NCBI GenBank assembly: GCA_032718475.1
Contig: JAUCBJ010007281.1
Coordinates: 1-64,000 of the forward strand
Length of the DNA: 64,000 bases
Direction: 5' to 3'
DNA from: Nemertoderma westbladi
Lineage: Eukaryota > Xenacoelomorpha > Nemertodermatida > Nemertodermatidae
A model generated the notes under the pieces. It saw only the letters and a program-made list of their open reading frames with translations, made no database searches and was not told where the DNA came from. The stretch's first letter is position 1. Each line of letters starts with the position of its first letter. Position numbers and translations under genes: made by a program. Of the stretch, positions 1-9,760 are shown in pieces.

Positions 1-149
1 TCAAATTTCAAACCAGCAAATTATATGTCAGACATACGCAATTATCAAAACTGGTCATACAACGACAACACAATTACAGCGAATAAAAAATTTGAAACCT
101 TTTATAACAACATTGCTAAAAAAACATCTTCAGAAAAAAATAGTAAAGC

Positions 150-290
150 GACATAAAATCCCCAAAAAAAAAGTGGATGACCACATCACTGGTTCAATCA
201 AATATGATGAAAAATAAGTTATACGTATCACTTATATCCCACCCAACAACACCGGAAAAAGAGCAATATTATAAAAAATATAGGAACAAT
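150..290 (+). pseudogene. Fragment of a non-LTR retrotransposon ORF, linker between endonuclease and RT
   Basis: The frame through 177-300 reads W-M-T-T-S-L..., then K-N-K-L-Y, N/H-P-T, and Y-K-K-Y-R-N-x-L. This pattern is typical of the stretch between the endonuclease and reverse transcriptase of Jockey/RTE-like LINEs (seen in sequence, family from recollection). The frame upstream is closed by a stop near 153. At about 290 the sequence switches abruptly to LINE-A, so this is a chimeric junction of two truncated elements. I see no catalytic motif. Clade not assigned. Confidence 0.4.
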
Positions 291-1659
291 CTATGGTTCT
301 TATCGGGGAATCTCATTGATCTCGATTGCTGCAAAGCTATACACTATAATTCTTTTAAATCGCATCAGGGATCCCATTGAGAGACTGCTCCGTGGAAATC
401 AGAATGGGTTCCGTAAAGGTCGTGGGACCATGGAGCCCATTTTGCACTTAGAAGGAAAATTGAAGAGTTATCAAAAAAGAAAGACAGGCATCTGGCTGTT
501 AACTTTGTTGACTTCTTCAAGGCCTTTGATTCAGTCTCTCGCTCACGTATGTTCAGCATACTTTCATTATATTGGATTCCTGACGAAATTATTGCAGCAA
601 TCACATCAGTATACGATGGTTCAACAACATTTGTGTCTACTGTTGACGGTGACACAGAACCATTTGAAGTGTTATGGGGCGTCCTCCAGGGAGACACACT
701 TGCACCATTCTTGTTCATAATTGTTGTTGACTATGTTCTACGCATGCCCTTAGATCATCATAATGATGATGGGGTGATGATAACTCCACCTACTGGCTCC
801 AGAAGTCGAAGAAATCCTACCAAGTACCTAACTGATCTAGACTTTGCTAATGACTTATGAGTACTCTCAGAATCACTATAGGGAGCCCACGGCTCCTCAG
901 CTCATTAGAACATGCTGCTTCTAGTGTTGGTCTTTTTATTAACTCCAGAAAGACCAAAATTTTGACAGTTAACTTTGAAAGTCCTCAGCACGTCTCTGAT
1001 CGGATGAGCATAAACTCAAAGGATGGTATGCTTGAGCATGTGGACGACTTATGTTACCTGGAATCATGGATCCGGAAGTCAGGTGAGGACCTTCGAATAC
1101 GTAAGGGAAAGAAGGCATGGGCAGCCTTGAATAGGCTTTCCACAGGATTTGGAAGTCACCGAGAATTAATCGGAAACTAAAGGTCCGATTATTTAGAGCA
1201 GCAATAGTTCCAGTACTCCTCTATGGGAGTCCATGCTTGGCTCTAACTTCTGAGGACACGAAATCTCTGGAACATTCACAAGAATGCTACGCCGGGTTCA
1301 TTGTGTCAAGTACAATGCACACATCTCCAACGAGACACTATATAACATTGGAGGTGTCTCATTGGTTCCCCCAAGCTTGACACTAGAACAAAATCGCCTC
1401 CGCTTTGCAGGACATTGCTTTCGCCTTGATGACCAGCCAGTGCATAATCTTGTACTTTGGCAGCCTCATGGAGTGAATAAGCATGGTGGACAGCCCATGA
1501 CTTTCTTTAGACGCATCTTAAAGGTCAGTGGCCTTGTAGATGCGGATGATCTAGCAAATGTCATGGGTGATAGAGAGTTGTGGCGGCGCAATTTTGTCGA
1601 CAAGCCGGCACAGCATTCTTATATATGCAGCTGCAATGCAGCATGCCGATCCTAGTAGT
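291..1659 (+). pseudogene. LINE-A copy 1: 5'-truncated, mutated reverse transcriptase
   Basis: This is a decayed copy of the LINE intact at 54356-58267. It starts at the RT segment containing RGISLISIAAKLY and continues through all later RT motifs to the C-terminal region and the 3' tail ending in TAG triplets at 1659. Motif A, FVDFFKAFD, is present near 505-535. A one-base deletion near 447 shifts the frame. Motif C reads FAND instead of FADD (about 842-853) and is followed at 858-860 by TGA where relatives have a glycine codon. Further frameshifts break 860-1290. It cannot encode an active enzyme. The element is non-LTR, but I do not assign a clade. Confidence 0.85.
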
Positions 1660-2387
1660 AAGTTCATATCTACTACAGTTTTGCTACAAATACGTAATAA
1701 ATGTTGATTTGAATTCCATAGACTTTTTTCTAAATTCTTTGACATTTTTTACAAGATATGAGACCCAGCCCTAACTTTGCGCCTTAGTGAATAGAATATA
1801 CATGCAAAATTTCAGGACAAATTTTAAAGGGTATAAAAATGGAATAATTGAAATGGAATAAAAAAACTCATATTAATCTCATCCCCGATCTGTCTCTCAC
1901 AAACGTAAAAGCGCCCACTATGAATGCACCATATCCGCTAAGGAAAATCTTTCTTAGCGAAAGTAGTTGATTTTCCTTAGCATCGTGGATTCTCTGACAA
2001 AGGTACCGATATATGAACTATATACTAACGAACAAGTCTGTGATTACAGCTATACACGTTCGTGGGGCCTTCGCGCAGCACGAGGCTCTGTTATGAGATA
2101 CAGATTAATATTGAGCGATTCTACTGTATCACAAACTCGGAATTTAACCAAACACCATTAAATCAAAGAGAGGGGAAAAAAGCCCCCCATAACCTCCCTA
2201 TCTGCACCACCCCCAACCCAAAGGCGGATACAGGGTATTAACAGGGAATTTGTGTTATAATAATATATATTATATACTAGAAAGCCAGCAAGCTGGCTGG
2301 AAGGAGCCCGGGGGAAGAATCCTAGCCAAGACTAGTAGGCCTAAACTAAACAATTGTCTAAACTGTAAGGCGTGAGGCTAGCTGACT
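1660..2387. other. Non-coding spacer
   Basis: No gene is visible. The segment contains a 31-bp sequence (2054-2084) that recurs exactly in inverted orientation at 49981-50011. It also has a G-run/C-run stretch at 2170-2220 that loosely resembles 6200-6250, and a short CCAGC/GCTGG palindrome near 2284-2300. Confidence 0.5.
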
Positions 2388-5300
2388 TTGTGGATCGTCC
2401 CACATAATAAAAAATTAAACTTTGCTACCACTAACAAAAATATGGAAGAAAAATGTGGAAGAGGCATATGGAAATTTAATAATAGATTATTAGGAGACAC
2501 AGGATATGTAACTTTTATGAAAAGCATTATCAACCAAACAATCCAACAATACGAATCACATCTATCCGAACAACAACTATGGGAGATAATAAAATTAAAT
2601 ATTAGAACAGAAACTATCGCATTCAGTATTAGAAAGCAAAGGGAAGAAAATAAAAAAATTAACATTCTGACAAATCAAATCAAGGACTTACATGTGCGGG
2701 AAGCATCTTTGTCTGAACACGAACAACTTGAGATGCAGAGGTGTAATGATGAGCTGTATAATATTGAATGTGAAAAAGCAAAATCAGCAATTTTTCGAGC
2801 AAAAGCTCAACATTTCATAGGTAATGAAAGGCCAACTAAATATTTTTTAAACTTGGAAAAAAAACGGGCTATGAAAAATAATATTAATGTTTTGAAAATA
2901 AAAGAAAAAACAGGCGAGCACCGCACTATAACTGATGATAAGGCCATTTTGAAAGAATCAGCTAATTTTTATAAAACTTTATTTTCTTCCACTTGCCAGC
3001 ATGATAATTTTAAACAAGAGTGCGATGTGTTTTTTAACAAAATATCAAATTACATGCCCATTCTCGGAGACACTGCTAAGGAGTATCTTTCCAAAAATAT
3101 TACTGAAGGCGAATTGCTTGCTGCTTTAAAAACTATGCCAAATGGGAAAACTCCTGGCGGTGATGGTTTCACAGCCGAGTTTTTTAAATTCTTTTGGACT
3201 GACCTGAAATTTTATATTTTAAACAGTTATAAGGAAACTTTCGTTATAGGGGACCTCCCCATATCACAACGGCAGGGGGTAATTTCTTTAACACAAAAGA
3301 AGGATAAAGACCCAAGATTTCTAGACAATAGACGGCCCATAACACTGCTAAATGTTGATTATAAATTATTAACAAAACTTTTGGCTCTTAGATTGAAGTA
3401 TGTATTATCTCCGTTAATAAACGATGACCAGTCGGGCTTCCTCACAGGTCGTTACCTAGGTGACAATATTCGAAAAATTATTTCCGCTATGGAACACCTG
3501 GATGAAGTTGATCAAGGAGGAATCCTAGTGATGGCGGATTTCCAAAAAGCCTATGATTCGGTGGAATGGCCTTTTATTAAATACGTTTTAAATCGTTTTA
3601 ATTTTCCGCAAACTTTTTTAACTTGGTTTGATATACTATATAATAGTAACTTCAAACTTGTGATTCAGAACAATGGTTATCTCTCACAACCGTTCTCGGC
3701 CGAACGGGGCTTTAGACAAGGAGACCCTCTCAGTTCGTATCTATTTCTCTTAGTTATAGAAATACTAGCCATAGCTATTAGAAATGAAGACGATATTGAA
3801 GGAATATATATCAACGGCGTCAGAAATTTAATTTCGTTGTTTGCTGACGATCTTAGTTTACAGTTATGTGATAGTGAAAAATCCCTGCATAAAGCGTTTT
3901 GTATTTTCAACACTTTCGGCAAAATTTCTGGATTAAAATTAAATAGAACAAAAACAGAGGTGCTGTGGATAGGTAATAAAAAATTATCAACTACAACTCT
4001 TTGTCCCGAATATAATCTAAAATGGTTGGAACCAGGTGCCCCTTTCCGTGTACTAGGAGTGATACTGAGCAACGACATAACAAAAATACCCATGTTGAAT
4101 TACCCGGAGGCTATTGAAAACATAAGCAAGATTCTAAATTTTTGGGCCAAAATCACACTAACGTGGTTAGGAAAAATATGTATAATTAAATCGCTGGCCA
4201 TTCCGCAGCTAACTTTTAAATTATCTTGTTTAGAAAGACCACCACCTGACCTCATACTGCAAATAAATAAGTTAATCAATAATTTTTTATGGGATGGAAA
4301 ACCGGCAAAAGTAGCAAATAAAGTATTAATAGCATCGTATCCCGAGGGTGGATTAAAAAGTGTGGATATAGAGTCTTATATACAGGCGCAAAAAGTACGA
4401 TGGATCGTAAAAATTATCTCCAAAACGGACAATATAGGATTACCTCTAGCTTCAATATCACATAATATCTCAATGAATGATTTTTTACAGTATAATTTGA
4501 ATGCAAAAGATATTGAATGTATGTTAGATTTAAAATCAACTTTTTGGAACGAGGTAATGCAAACTTGGTGTAATATTAATTTTAGTACACCGAGTACGTC
4601 AGAAGATGCAATGAATCAAATAATATGGTTTAATTCTCTCATTCGGATCGGTGGAAGACCTATTTTTTGGCGTACTTGGAGAGATTTAGGTATTTATACT
4701 CTGAATAACATAGTAGAACAAAAAGAAAAAAGATTCCTAAACTTTTGCGAATTTAAAAACAAATATAATTTAGCCGAAACAGATCATTTTAAATATATGA
4801 GTCTAATAGATGCCATTCCTCACGATATCAAAGTTTTGCTGAAACAAGGTTTACAAGGACCACATTTTAGAAATTCTTTTCGATTAATTAATTGCAAAAA
4901 TAGGGTCACTAATTTAACTTACAATACTTTAGTAGAAAAAATAAAAGTAAAACCCACATCTATTCGACAATGGGAAATAAATTTGGAGAGCACACTGACA
5001 AATGAGGACTGGAAGCAGATATTTATTTTACCTTTCAAGACTACTATTGATGCAAAACTCAGGTCGTTTCAATATAAATTTGTTATGCGTAGAATCCCAA
5101 CAAATCAGTTTCTAACAAGAATAGGACAAATTAATAATAATATTTGCACATATTGCAAAGAACATGTGGAGGATATTGATCATTTGTTTTGGAACTGCAC
5201 AAAAGTCAAAACCTTTATTGAAGAAATTCGATTATGGTGGTTATCTGCTTCCCGACAATCGATAGTGTTTCGTAAGCATATGTTCTTTTTCGGTCTGTAT

Positions 5301-5528
5301 AAGGATTCTAAACATAAAGTAGTGAATACAATAATTTTTCTTGCAAAATATATCATCTTTTCTCAACGTTTCACGCAAATTCCATCTCTGCATTTAACCT
5401 ATTTAAAAAATAAGCTTTTAATGCTACATCAATTTGAGCTTTTCAATGCGGTTTCGACAAGCACATGGGGCCCATACAAAAAAAAATGGGGTGGATTTGA
5501 AAATATTTTTACTCAAAATACATCATAA
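2388..5528 (+). CDS. Reverse transcriptase ORF of an L1/Tx1-like LINE (endonuclease missing)
   Basis: The 1046-residue frame is uninterrupted. It opens in the linker after the missing endonuclease (RGIWKFNN, about residue 25). RT motifs follow in order: GKTPGGDGFTAEFF at about 252, the YKLLTKLLALRL segment at about 325, motif A MADFQKAYDSVEW at about 382, motif B RGFRQGDPLSSYLF at about 440, and motif C FADD at about 486. A C-terminal CTYC-x8-H-x4-C zinc-knuckle lies near residue 919. This architecture is known from L1/Tx1-clade ORF2 proteins. The catalytic aspartates in motifs A and C are intact. Without an endonuclease and promoter it should be non-autonomous. The ATG at 2388 is probably an accident of the truncation, not the native start. 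No ORF1 is present. The open frame and long poly(A) suggest a young insertion. Confidence 0.88.
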   Translation: MWIVPHNKKLNFATTNKNMEEKCGRGIWKFNNRLLGDTGYVTFMKSIINQTIQQYESHLSEQQLWEIIKLNIRTETIAFSIRKQREENKKINILTNQIKDLHVREASLSEHEQLEMQRCNDELYNIECEKAKSAIFRAKAQHFIGNERPTKYFLNLEKKRAMKNNINVLKIKEKTGEHRTITDDKAILKESANFYKTLFSSTCQHDNFKQECDVFFNKISNYMPILGDTAKEYLSKNITEGELLAALKTMPNGKTPGGDGFTAEFFKFFWTDLKFYILNSYKETFVIGDLPISQRQGVISLTQKKDKDPRFLDNRRPITLLNVDYKLLTKLLALRLKYVLSPLINDDQSGFLTGRYLGDNIRKIISAMEHLDEVDQGGILVMADFQKAYDSVEWPFIKYVLNRFNFPQTFLTWFDILYNSNFKLVIQNNGYLSQPFSAERGFRQGDPLSSYLFLLVIEILAIAIRNEDDIEGIYINGVRNLISLFADDLSLQLCDSEKSLHKAFCIFNTFGKISGLKLNRTKTEVLWIGNKKLSTTTLCPEYNLKWLEPGAPFRVLGVILSNDITKIPMLNYPEAIENISKILNFWAKITLTWLGKICIIKSLAIPQLTFKLSCLERPPPDLILQINKLINNFLWDGKPAKVANKVLIASYPEGGLKSVDIESYIQAQKVRWIVKIISKTDNIGLPLASISHNISMNDFLQYNLNAKDIECMLDLKSTFWNEVMQTWCNINFSTPSTSEDAMNQIIWFNSLIRIGGRPIFWRTWRDLGIYTLNNIVEQKEKRFLNFCEFKNKYNLAETDHFKYMSLIDAIPHDIKVLLKQGLQGPHFRNSFRLINCKNRVTNLTYNTLVEKIKVKPTSIRQWEINLESTLTNEDWKQIFILPFKTTIDAKLRSFQYKFVMRRIPTNQFLTRIGQINNNICTYCKEHVEDIDHLFWNCTKVKTFIEEIRLWWLSASRQSIVFRKHMFFFGLYKDSKHKVVNTIIFLAKYIIFSQRFTQIPSLHLTYLKNKLLMLHQFELFNAVSTSTWGPYKKKWGGFENIFTQNTS

Positions 5529-5864
5529 CTGGGACTTTAAGTAAATGTTTTGGGATTAATTTTTATTTATTATATATTATTTACATGTCGTCAAGGTATC
5601 TCCCTAAAGTTTTTCTCTTCCTCTTTATTCGTGCTGTTAAGGTCGTGTTAATAGATAATTAGTGGAGTCAAATTTCAAATTGCAGGTCTGCTACCCTTGG
5701 GCACAAAAATATTAGTTTATTGTTTATTCCGTTTATGCATGATAATATTTGAATAACTTCTTTTTATTATTGCAATTGTATTTGTGCACTTGTATTTTGT
5801 GAATTTTAATTGTGCATTTGTACGGTTATGATGATTACCTTTAATTGTGTAATTTAAGTAATAT

Positions 5865-5907
5865 AATAAACTGTTGGAACCGGGAAAAAAAAAAAAAAAA
5901 AAAAAAA
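5865..5907 (+). terminator. Polyadenylation signal and poly(A) tail of LINE-B
   Basis: AATAAA at 5865-5870 lies 14 bases before an uninterrupted A-run at 5885-5907. The tract marks the 3' end of the retrotransposed L1/Tx1-like RNA. Confidence 0.75.
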
Positions 5908-8001
5908 TATATATAATATGAAGCAAATAATTTCATTATCAAGCACGTTGACAAGATATAAGATTACCGAATATTTATGAAAAAATGCCCATGATGCACA
6001 ACCAGGACACCGAGCGAGTCTTTGAATAATTTGTTCAAATTTTTTGAATAAATACAAATTATATAATATATGATAGAGGAAATGTATAAACAAAAACTCA
6101 ACTAATATTATGAAAATTAAAGGTCTAAACAATATGAAACAAAATAATACATTATCAAACACAAACAAGAATTTTAACAAAACCGCAAATCAGTCAAAGT
6201 GAAAAGGGGGGACAGTTCCCCCCTTCAACCCCCCTTTCAATCAGCACCCCGTCCCAAAAGCAAAGCCGCACCCAGACCCAGTCAAGCAGAATAACCTATG
6301 GAGATAGATATTATGACAACACACCCGGTTCTTTTAAATTTGCGTGATTTGAGTTTCATGCTCGCACCACTATTGTGTTTTATTATATTTGTAAGAAATG
6401 TTAAAACTTATCTTGTGCCAATGTAGTAATGGTATTAAAATATAATTAAATTAATTTGCACTAATAATGCTTCAGCTAAAAACGATTCTAATCCTATGTA
6501 ATAATAAAAATAAGAATTTTTTTTAAGAACCTTCTACATATATCCTATACAAAATAATCAGCCCAATGATTCGTGGAATAATAATATAATCCTACTGCAG
6601 TTGTATATTTTATTATGTTTATTGACAACTCAACTATTTTCTGTCTATACCTGAGAGCTGATAAGGAAGTGTAGACTCAGCCAGCCTACAAGGCAAAGGC
6701 AGGCAGGAGGGGTGTAGTCAAAGTCAAGAAATTCCGCCTGGATGGAATTCTATCTCAGACAGCCCTGCACTCCACCGTTCCTACTCCACAGCTAGCTGCT
6801 GCAGCTCAGGCAGGAGTTGTTATTTTACCATTGCTTTTAATTTCGCGACAAAATAATGTCAAAAAACTAAATATATCGAATACCACACATAGAATCGATC
6901 TGATATCTTGTAACGCGATTATGAACCACCAAAGCAATGTACTTGCAAAATTTCATCAAAATCGCCAGGCAGGAAGTGCCTGAACCTAGATAATTATCAG
7001 TCAGTCATTCAGTCAGTCAGTGTTATATATCCTGAGATATTTACAGTAAGTGATTTTTACAGTAAGTATCCCGCTGACGAGCGTGCTCCTATTTAGTAAT
7101 ATATTGTAATATTTATTTTTAATATAACATAAAATACAACTGGAAGCGATTCACAAATATACAAACAGCACAAATTTCCAGTAAAAACAATTAAAGATCG
7201 CATATTTTTTAATTTATTCAACCAACAAAGAAATTAATATACTCATGTTATTGGTAACATGTTAAACTCCTAAAGTAATAATATATATATTAAATATTCG
7301 GAGGCGACCCAATTTGTAATAAATATAAAACTTACCTTATGCTGATAGTATTGATACTGAAATATTACTTTATCATGCCAACGCATCAACGAAATTATTT
7401 AGCTAATTATTCTAAAGAATGACGATTAAATACTCAGCCAATCATTTTGTAAGGTAAACACAATAAGAAAGGAAGCTCTCATTAGTCTAGCTCATTACAT
7501 TGCTGCCTTTGAGTAGAGTAGTGGTGAGGTGGGACGGGTTGGACTGGTTCCCAGTTAGGCTAGGCAGGCAATAGGAAGTATGCCTTGGAATGAGGGATCT
7601 CGAGTTGGAAGTAGTATAGTGAGATGGGGTAATTTATTTAATTTATTAATTTAAATATATTAATTTATTAATCATTTAATTACGTTTAGATCAATTAAAA
7701 ACAAATTTCTTAAAGCAAATAACTTGAACTAATTAAAAACTATAATGGAAAGTGGTATGGAGATTTCAGCTGTATAATTTTTAAGTATAATTATTTATAT
7801 CTTATACTATAAAATAATTTATTTCCATCAAAAGTCATGTTGAAATTCCTGTTTTTACCATAACCAACTGAATTAATTTTAATTTAATTACTTAACTGCT
7901 ATTATCTTAGCTTCTCGAAGGCCACACGCAAATTCAACTTGGAAAATTTCTAAACTTTTGCAGACTTCATGTGTACCAAGTTTGGATAGATTTTATCGAT
8001 A
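5908..8001. other. Non-coding spacer, AT-rich
   Basis: No supported gene. The segment holds a G-run/C-run inverted stretch at 6206-6240, a GC-richer island at 6640-6830 with CAGGCAGG and GCTGCAGC words, the short CAGT repeat at 6997-7022, and long AT-rich tracts at 7100-7330 and 7620-7900. No tRNA or TIR pair was recognised. Confidence 0.5.
6997..7022. repeat. (TCAG)n short tandem repeat
   Basis: Interrupted tetranucleotide repeat: two TCAG units, a TCATTCAG variant, then more TCAG units. Confidence 0.7.
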
Positions 8002-8320
8002 TCTCCCCATCAACAATGCCACCTGGCGTACATCTCAGACTTTACCACGAATGAACACCACGTCGACGGGAAGCACAACCAGGTAGTAGATGACCCCTCT
8101 CACAATTTCGTGGGCCACCTATTGACCCAACTCGGGGTCGACTATAAGGTCATGTCGGCCACCCAACGGGAGGACGTCATGTCCTCGATATACGTGACGT
8201 CACACTCGCGGATGATGCTCCTCTGTGATGTCTCTACAGGCCAACCTTGGCCGATCATCCCCAGTACGTAGCGCCTTCACATGGTCGATGTGGTCCATTC
8301 GCTGTCCCACCAATCTATCT
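8002..8320 (+). pseudogene. Gypsy-type pol fragment: RNase H end and integrase start
   Basis: The frame from about 8007 reads QQCHLAYISDFTT, HHVDGKHN and a VVDD that corresponds to the usual VVADALSR of Ty3/Gypsy RNase H. It continues with a GVDY...ATQRED linker and DVSTGQPWPIIP, then LSHQSIS, the start of the integrase zinc-binding region. An in-frame stop follows IIPST near 8267. The upstream protease and RT are absent. A TIR transposon at 8327-9315 interrupts the fragment, which resumes at 9316. The family is well known from animal Gypsy pol proteins; the copy is dead. Confidence 0.75.
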
Positions 8321-8326
8321 CCTCTC

Positions 8327-9315
8327 TATGGTGGACCAGAAGGGCCAATTTGTTTTTTTTTTAATTTCTTCAAATTCGTTTTTTCGTTTATTTATTTTAC
8401 ATTTCCCACAATAAAAAATTGAATAAACGAATTTGCCGTTCAAATTCGTTTTTTTGTTTTTATTTTTTACAATTCCCTGAATAAAAAAAACGAATAAACG
8501 AATTGGAAAAAAATAAACAAAAAACAAAATGTTTGGTAAAAATTTGTTTAATTAGCCAATTCTTAATAATCGCTATTTTGATTAGACGTGATATTGACTC
8601 TCTCTGTCTGTCCGGTAGTACAGTATGTCTGATCATGATCAAGCAGATATTACACTTGATGAACTTATTATTTACTATTTTAATTTGCGGATTTCTGCGA
8701 GGGAAACCCAAGTAATATTATCTCGAACGCATAATATTTCGATATCTGAACGAACGGTGAAACGATACCGTCAAGAACTACAGTTAAAGTCAGTTTTGTC
8801 GAAACGCCTGTGAATGGTTGTAGTGTTGATTGTGCGAACTTTAGAAAGGTGTAATTCAAACAAGGTAGTACTACAATAATAATTAAACTTAATTAAAGTT
8901 AATTAAAACTTTAATTAAACGGTAATTAAACTTATTAAACTCTTCATTAATTAAACTCTTTATTAATTAAACTCTTAAATTTATAAACTCATTCATGTCA
9001 TGCATTACTTTATATGAAGTGGGTGTCTTTATGCGATTGTTGAGAATGCTTTATGATACGGGTGATAACGCGTAGCCCACAACTAAGTAATCCCAGTGCC
9101 CAAGTGGATACAGCGCCTGAAATAAATAATAAAAGTAAAATAAATAAACGAAAAAACGAATTTGAAGGGCCAATTCGTTTATTTGTTATTTTTTATTCTG
9201 GGAAATGTAAAATAAATAAACGAAAAAACGAATTTGAAAGGCCAATTAATATATTCGTATTTTTTTAATTCGGTGAAATTAAAAAAAAACGAATTGGCCC
9301 TTCTGGTCCACCATA
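8327..9315. mobile_element. 989-bp TIR DNA transposon, IS3EU-like, inserted in the Gypsy pol fragment
   Basis: The first and last 24 bp are perfect inverted copies beginning TATGGTGGACC, and similarity continues into T-rich subterminal DNA. The host sequence CCTCTC is present on both sides (8321-8326 and 9316-9321), a 6-bp target duplication. Subterminal blocks of about 80 bp (around 8370-8500 and 9130-9290), built from AACGAAAAAACGAATTTGAA-type words, are duplicated and inverted. The short ORF inside (8625-8813) looks like the N-terminal helix-turn-helix of an integrase-like transposase. Termini 5'-TAY, 6-bp duplications and an IS3-like transposase match my recollection of the IS3EU superfamily. 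The element is too short to encode a complete transposase, so it is an internally deleted copy. Confidence 0.78.
8625..8813 (+). pseudogene. N-terminal HTH remnant of an integrase-type transposase
   Basis: This is a 62-residue frame. After a short acidic start it reads LDELIIYYFNLRISARETQVIL, then RTHNISISERTVKRYRQEL. The pattern YFN-L-x(4)-E-x(2)-x-L, then H-x-I-x-[IV]-S-x-R-T-[LV]-K-R, is that of the helix-turn-helix at the front of eukaryotic integrase-core transposases. It ends at a stop soon after the helix region, and no DDE core follows before the right terminal repeat. It lies centrally within the 8327-9315 element, supporting origin by internal deletion of an autonomous transposon. 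It might still make a small DNA-binding peptide, but nothing shows expression. Confidence 0.5.
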
Positions 9316-9760
9316 CCTCTCTGAGCGTTTCGCCGGGCATGGCCTATCCAAACAAGTGAAGAGCTGGGCCAAGGCCTGCGTCGCCTGCCAGACCACTAAA
9401 GTCAAGCCCCATATAAAGGCCCCCCTCGAGACATTCTCCGTTCTCTGTTCCACCCACAGGCCAACAGACTGGTGGAACGGTTCCACCGTTCCCTCAAGGC
9501 CTCCATTAGAGCCCGACTAACTAGGCCAAACTGGGTCTCTGAATTGCCCTGGGCCCTTCTGGGCTACCGAACTGCCCCCAAAGAGGACCACCCCTGTTGT
9601 CAGCTGAGCTGGTCTACGGCAAGACTCTCACGGTGTCAGCGACTTCATTTCCTTGCCCACGAACTCGACAGCCTTTCTCTCAGTCCTCCATAACCAGGCA
9701 CAGCAGTTCATGCCCACCCCACCCTCCCGTCATGGCCAACCCAACTCGTCAACTTTATAT
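9316..9760 (+). pseudogene. Gypsy-type pol fragment: integrase zinc finger and C-terminal half
   Basis: 9320-9435 encodes ERFAGHGLSKQ...ACVACQTTKV...KAPLETF, the second part of the Gypsy integrase HHCC finger and the linker after it. The core catalytic region is then deleted. Sequence resumes near 9455 with the conserved HPQANRLVERFHR-type segment, then LKASIRARL, NWVSELPWALLGYRTAPKED and, after a frameshift near 9597, SAELVYGKTLTV. Near 9750 the reading becomes S-T-L-Y-P-T-E-Y-F and runs without a break into the 20-bp satellite. Dead fragment of the same insertion as 8002-8320. Confidence 0.78.

Larger units (their letters stand above)
2380..5907 (+). mobile_element. LINE-B: 5'-truncated L1/Tx1-like retrotransposon with poly(A) tail
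   Basis: The unit consists of the open frame 2388-5528, a 3' UTR of about 360 bp, an AATAAA signal at 5865-5870 and a run of 23 A at 5885-5907, in the correct order for a target-primed insertion. The endonuclease domain expected upstream is missing, so the copy is 5' truncated. The left boundary (about 2380) is approximate. I could not find a convincing target-site duplication around 2280-2390 and 5908-5925. Confidence 0.75.

Noticed and set aside
5717-6180. Two short Phe/Tyr-rich minus frames around the poly(A) tract
   Set aside because: The poly-Phe segment is a translation of the A-run in complement; no gene.
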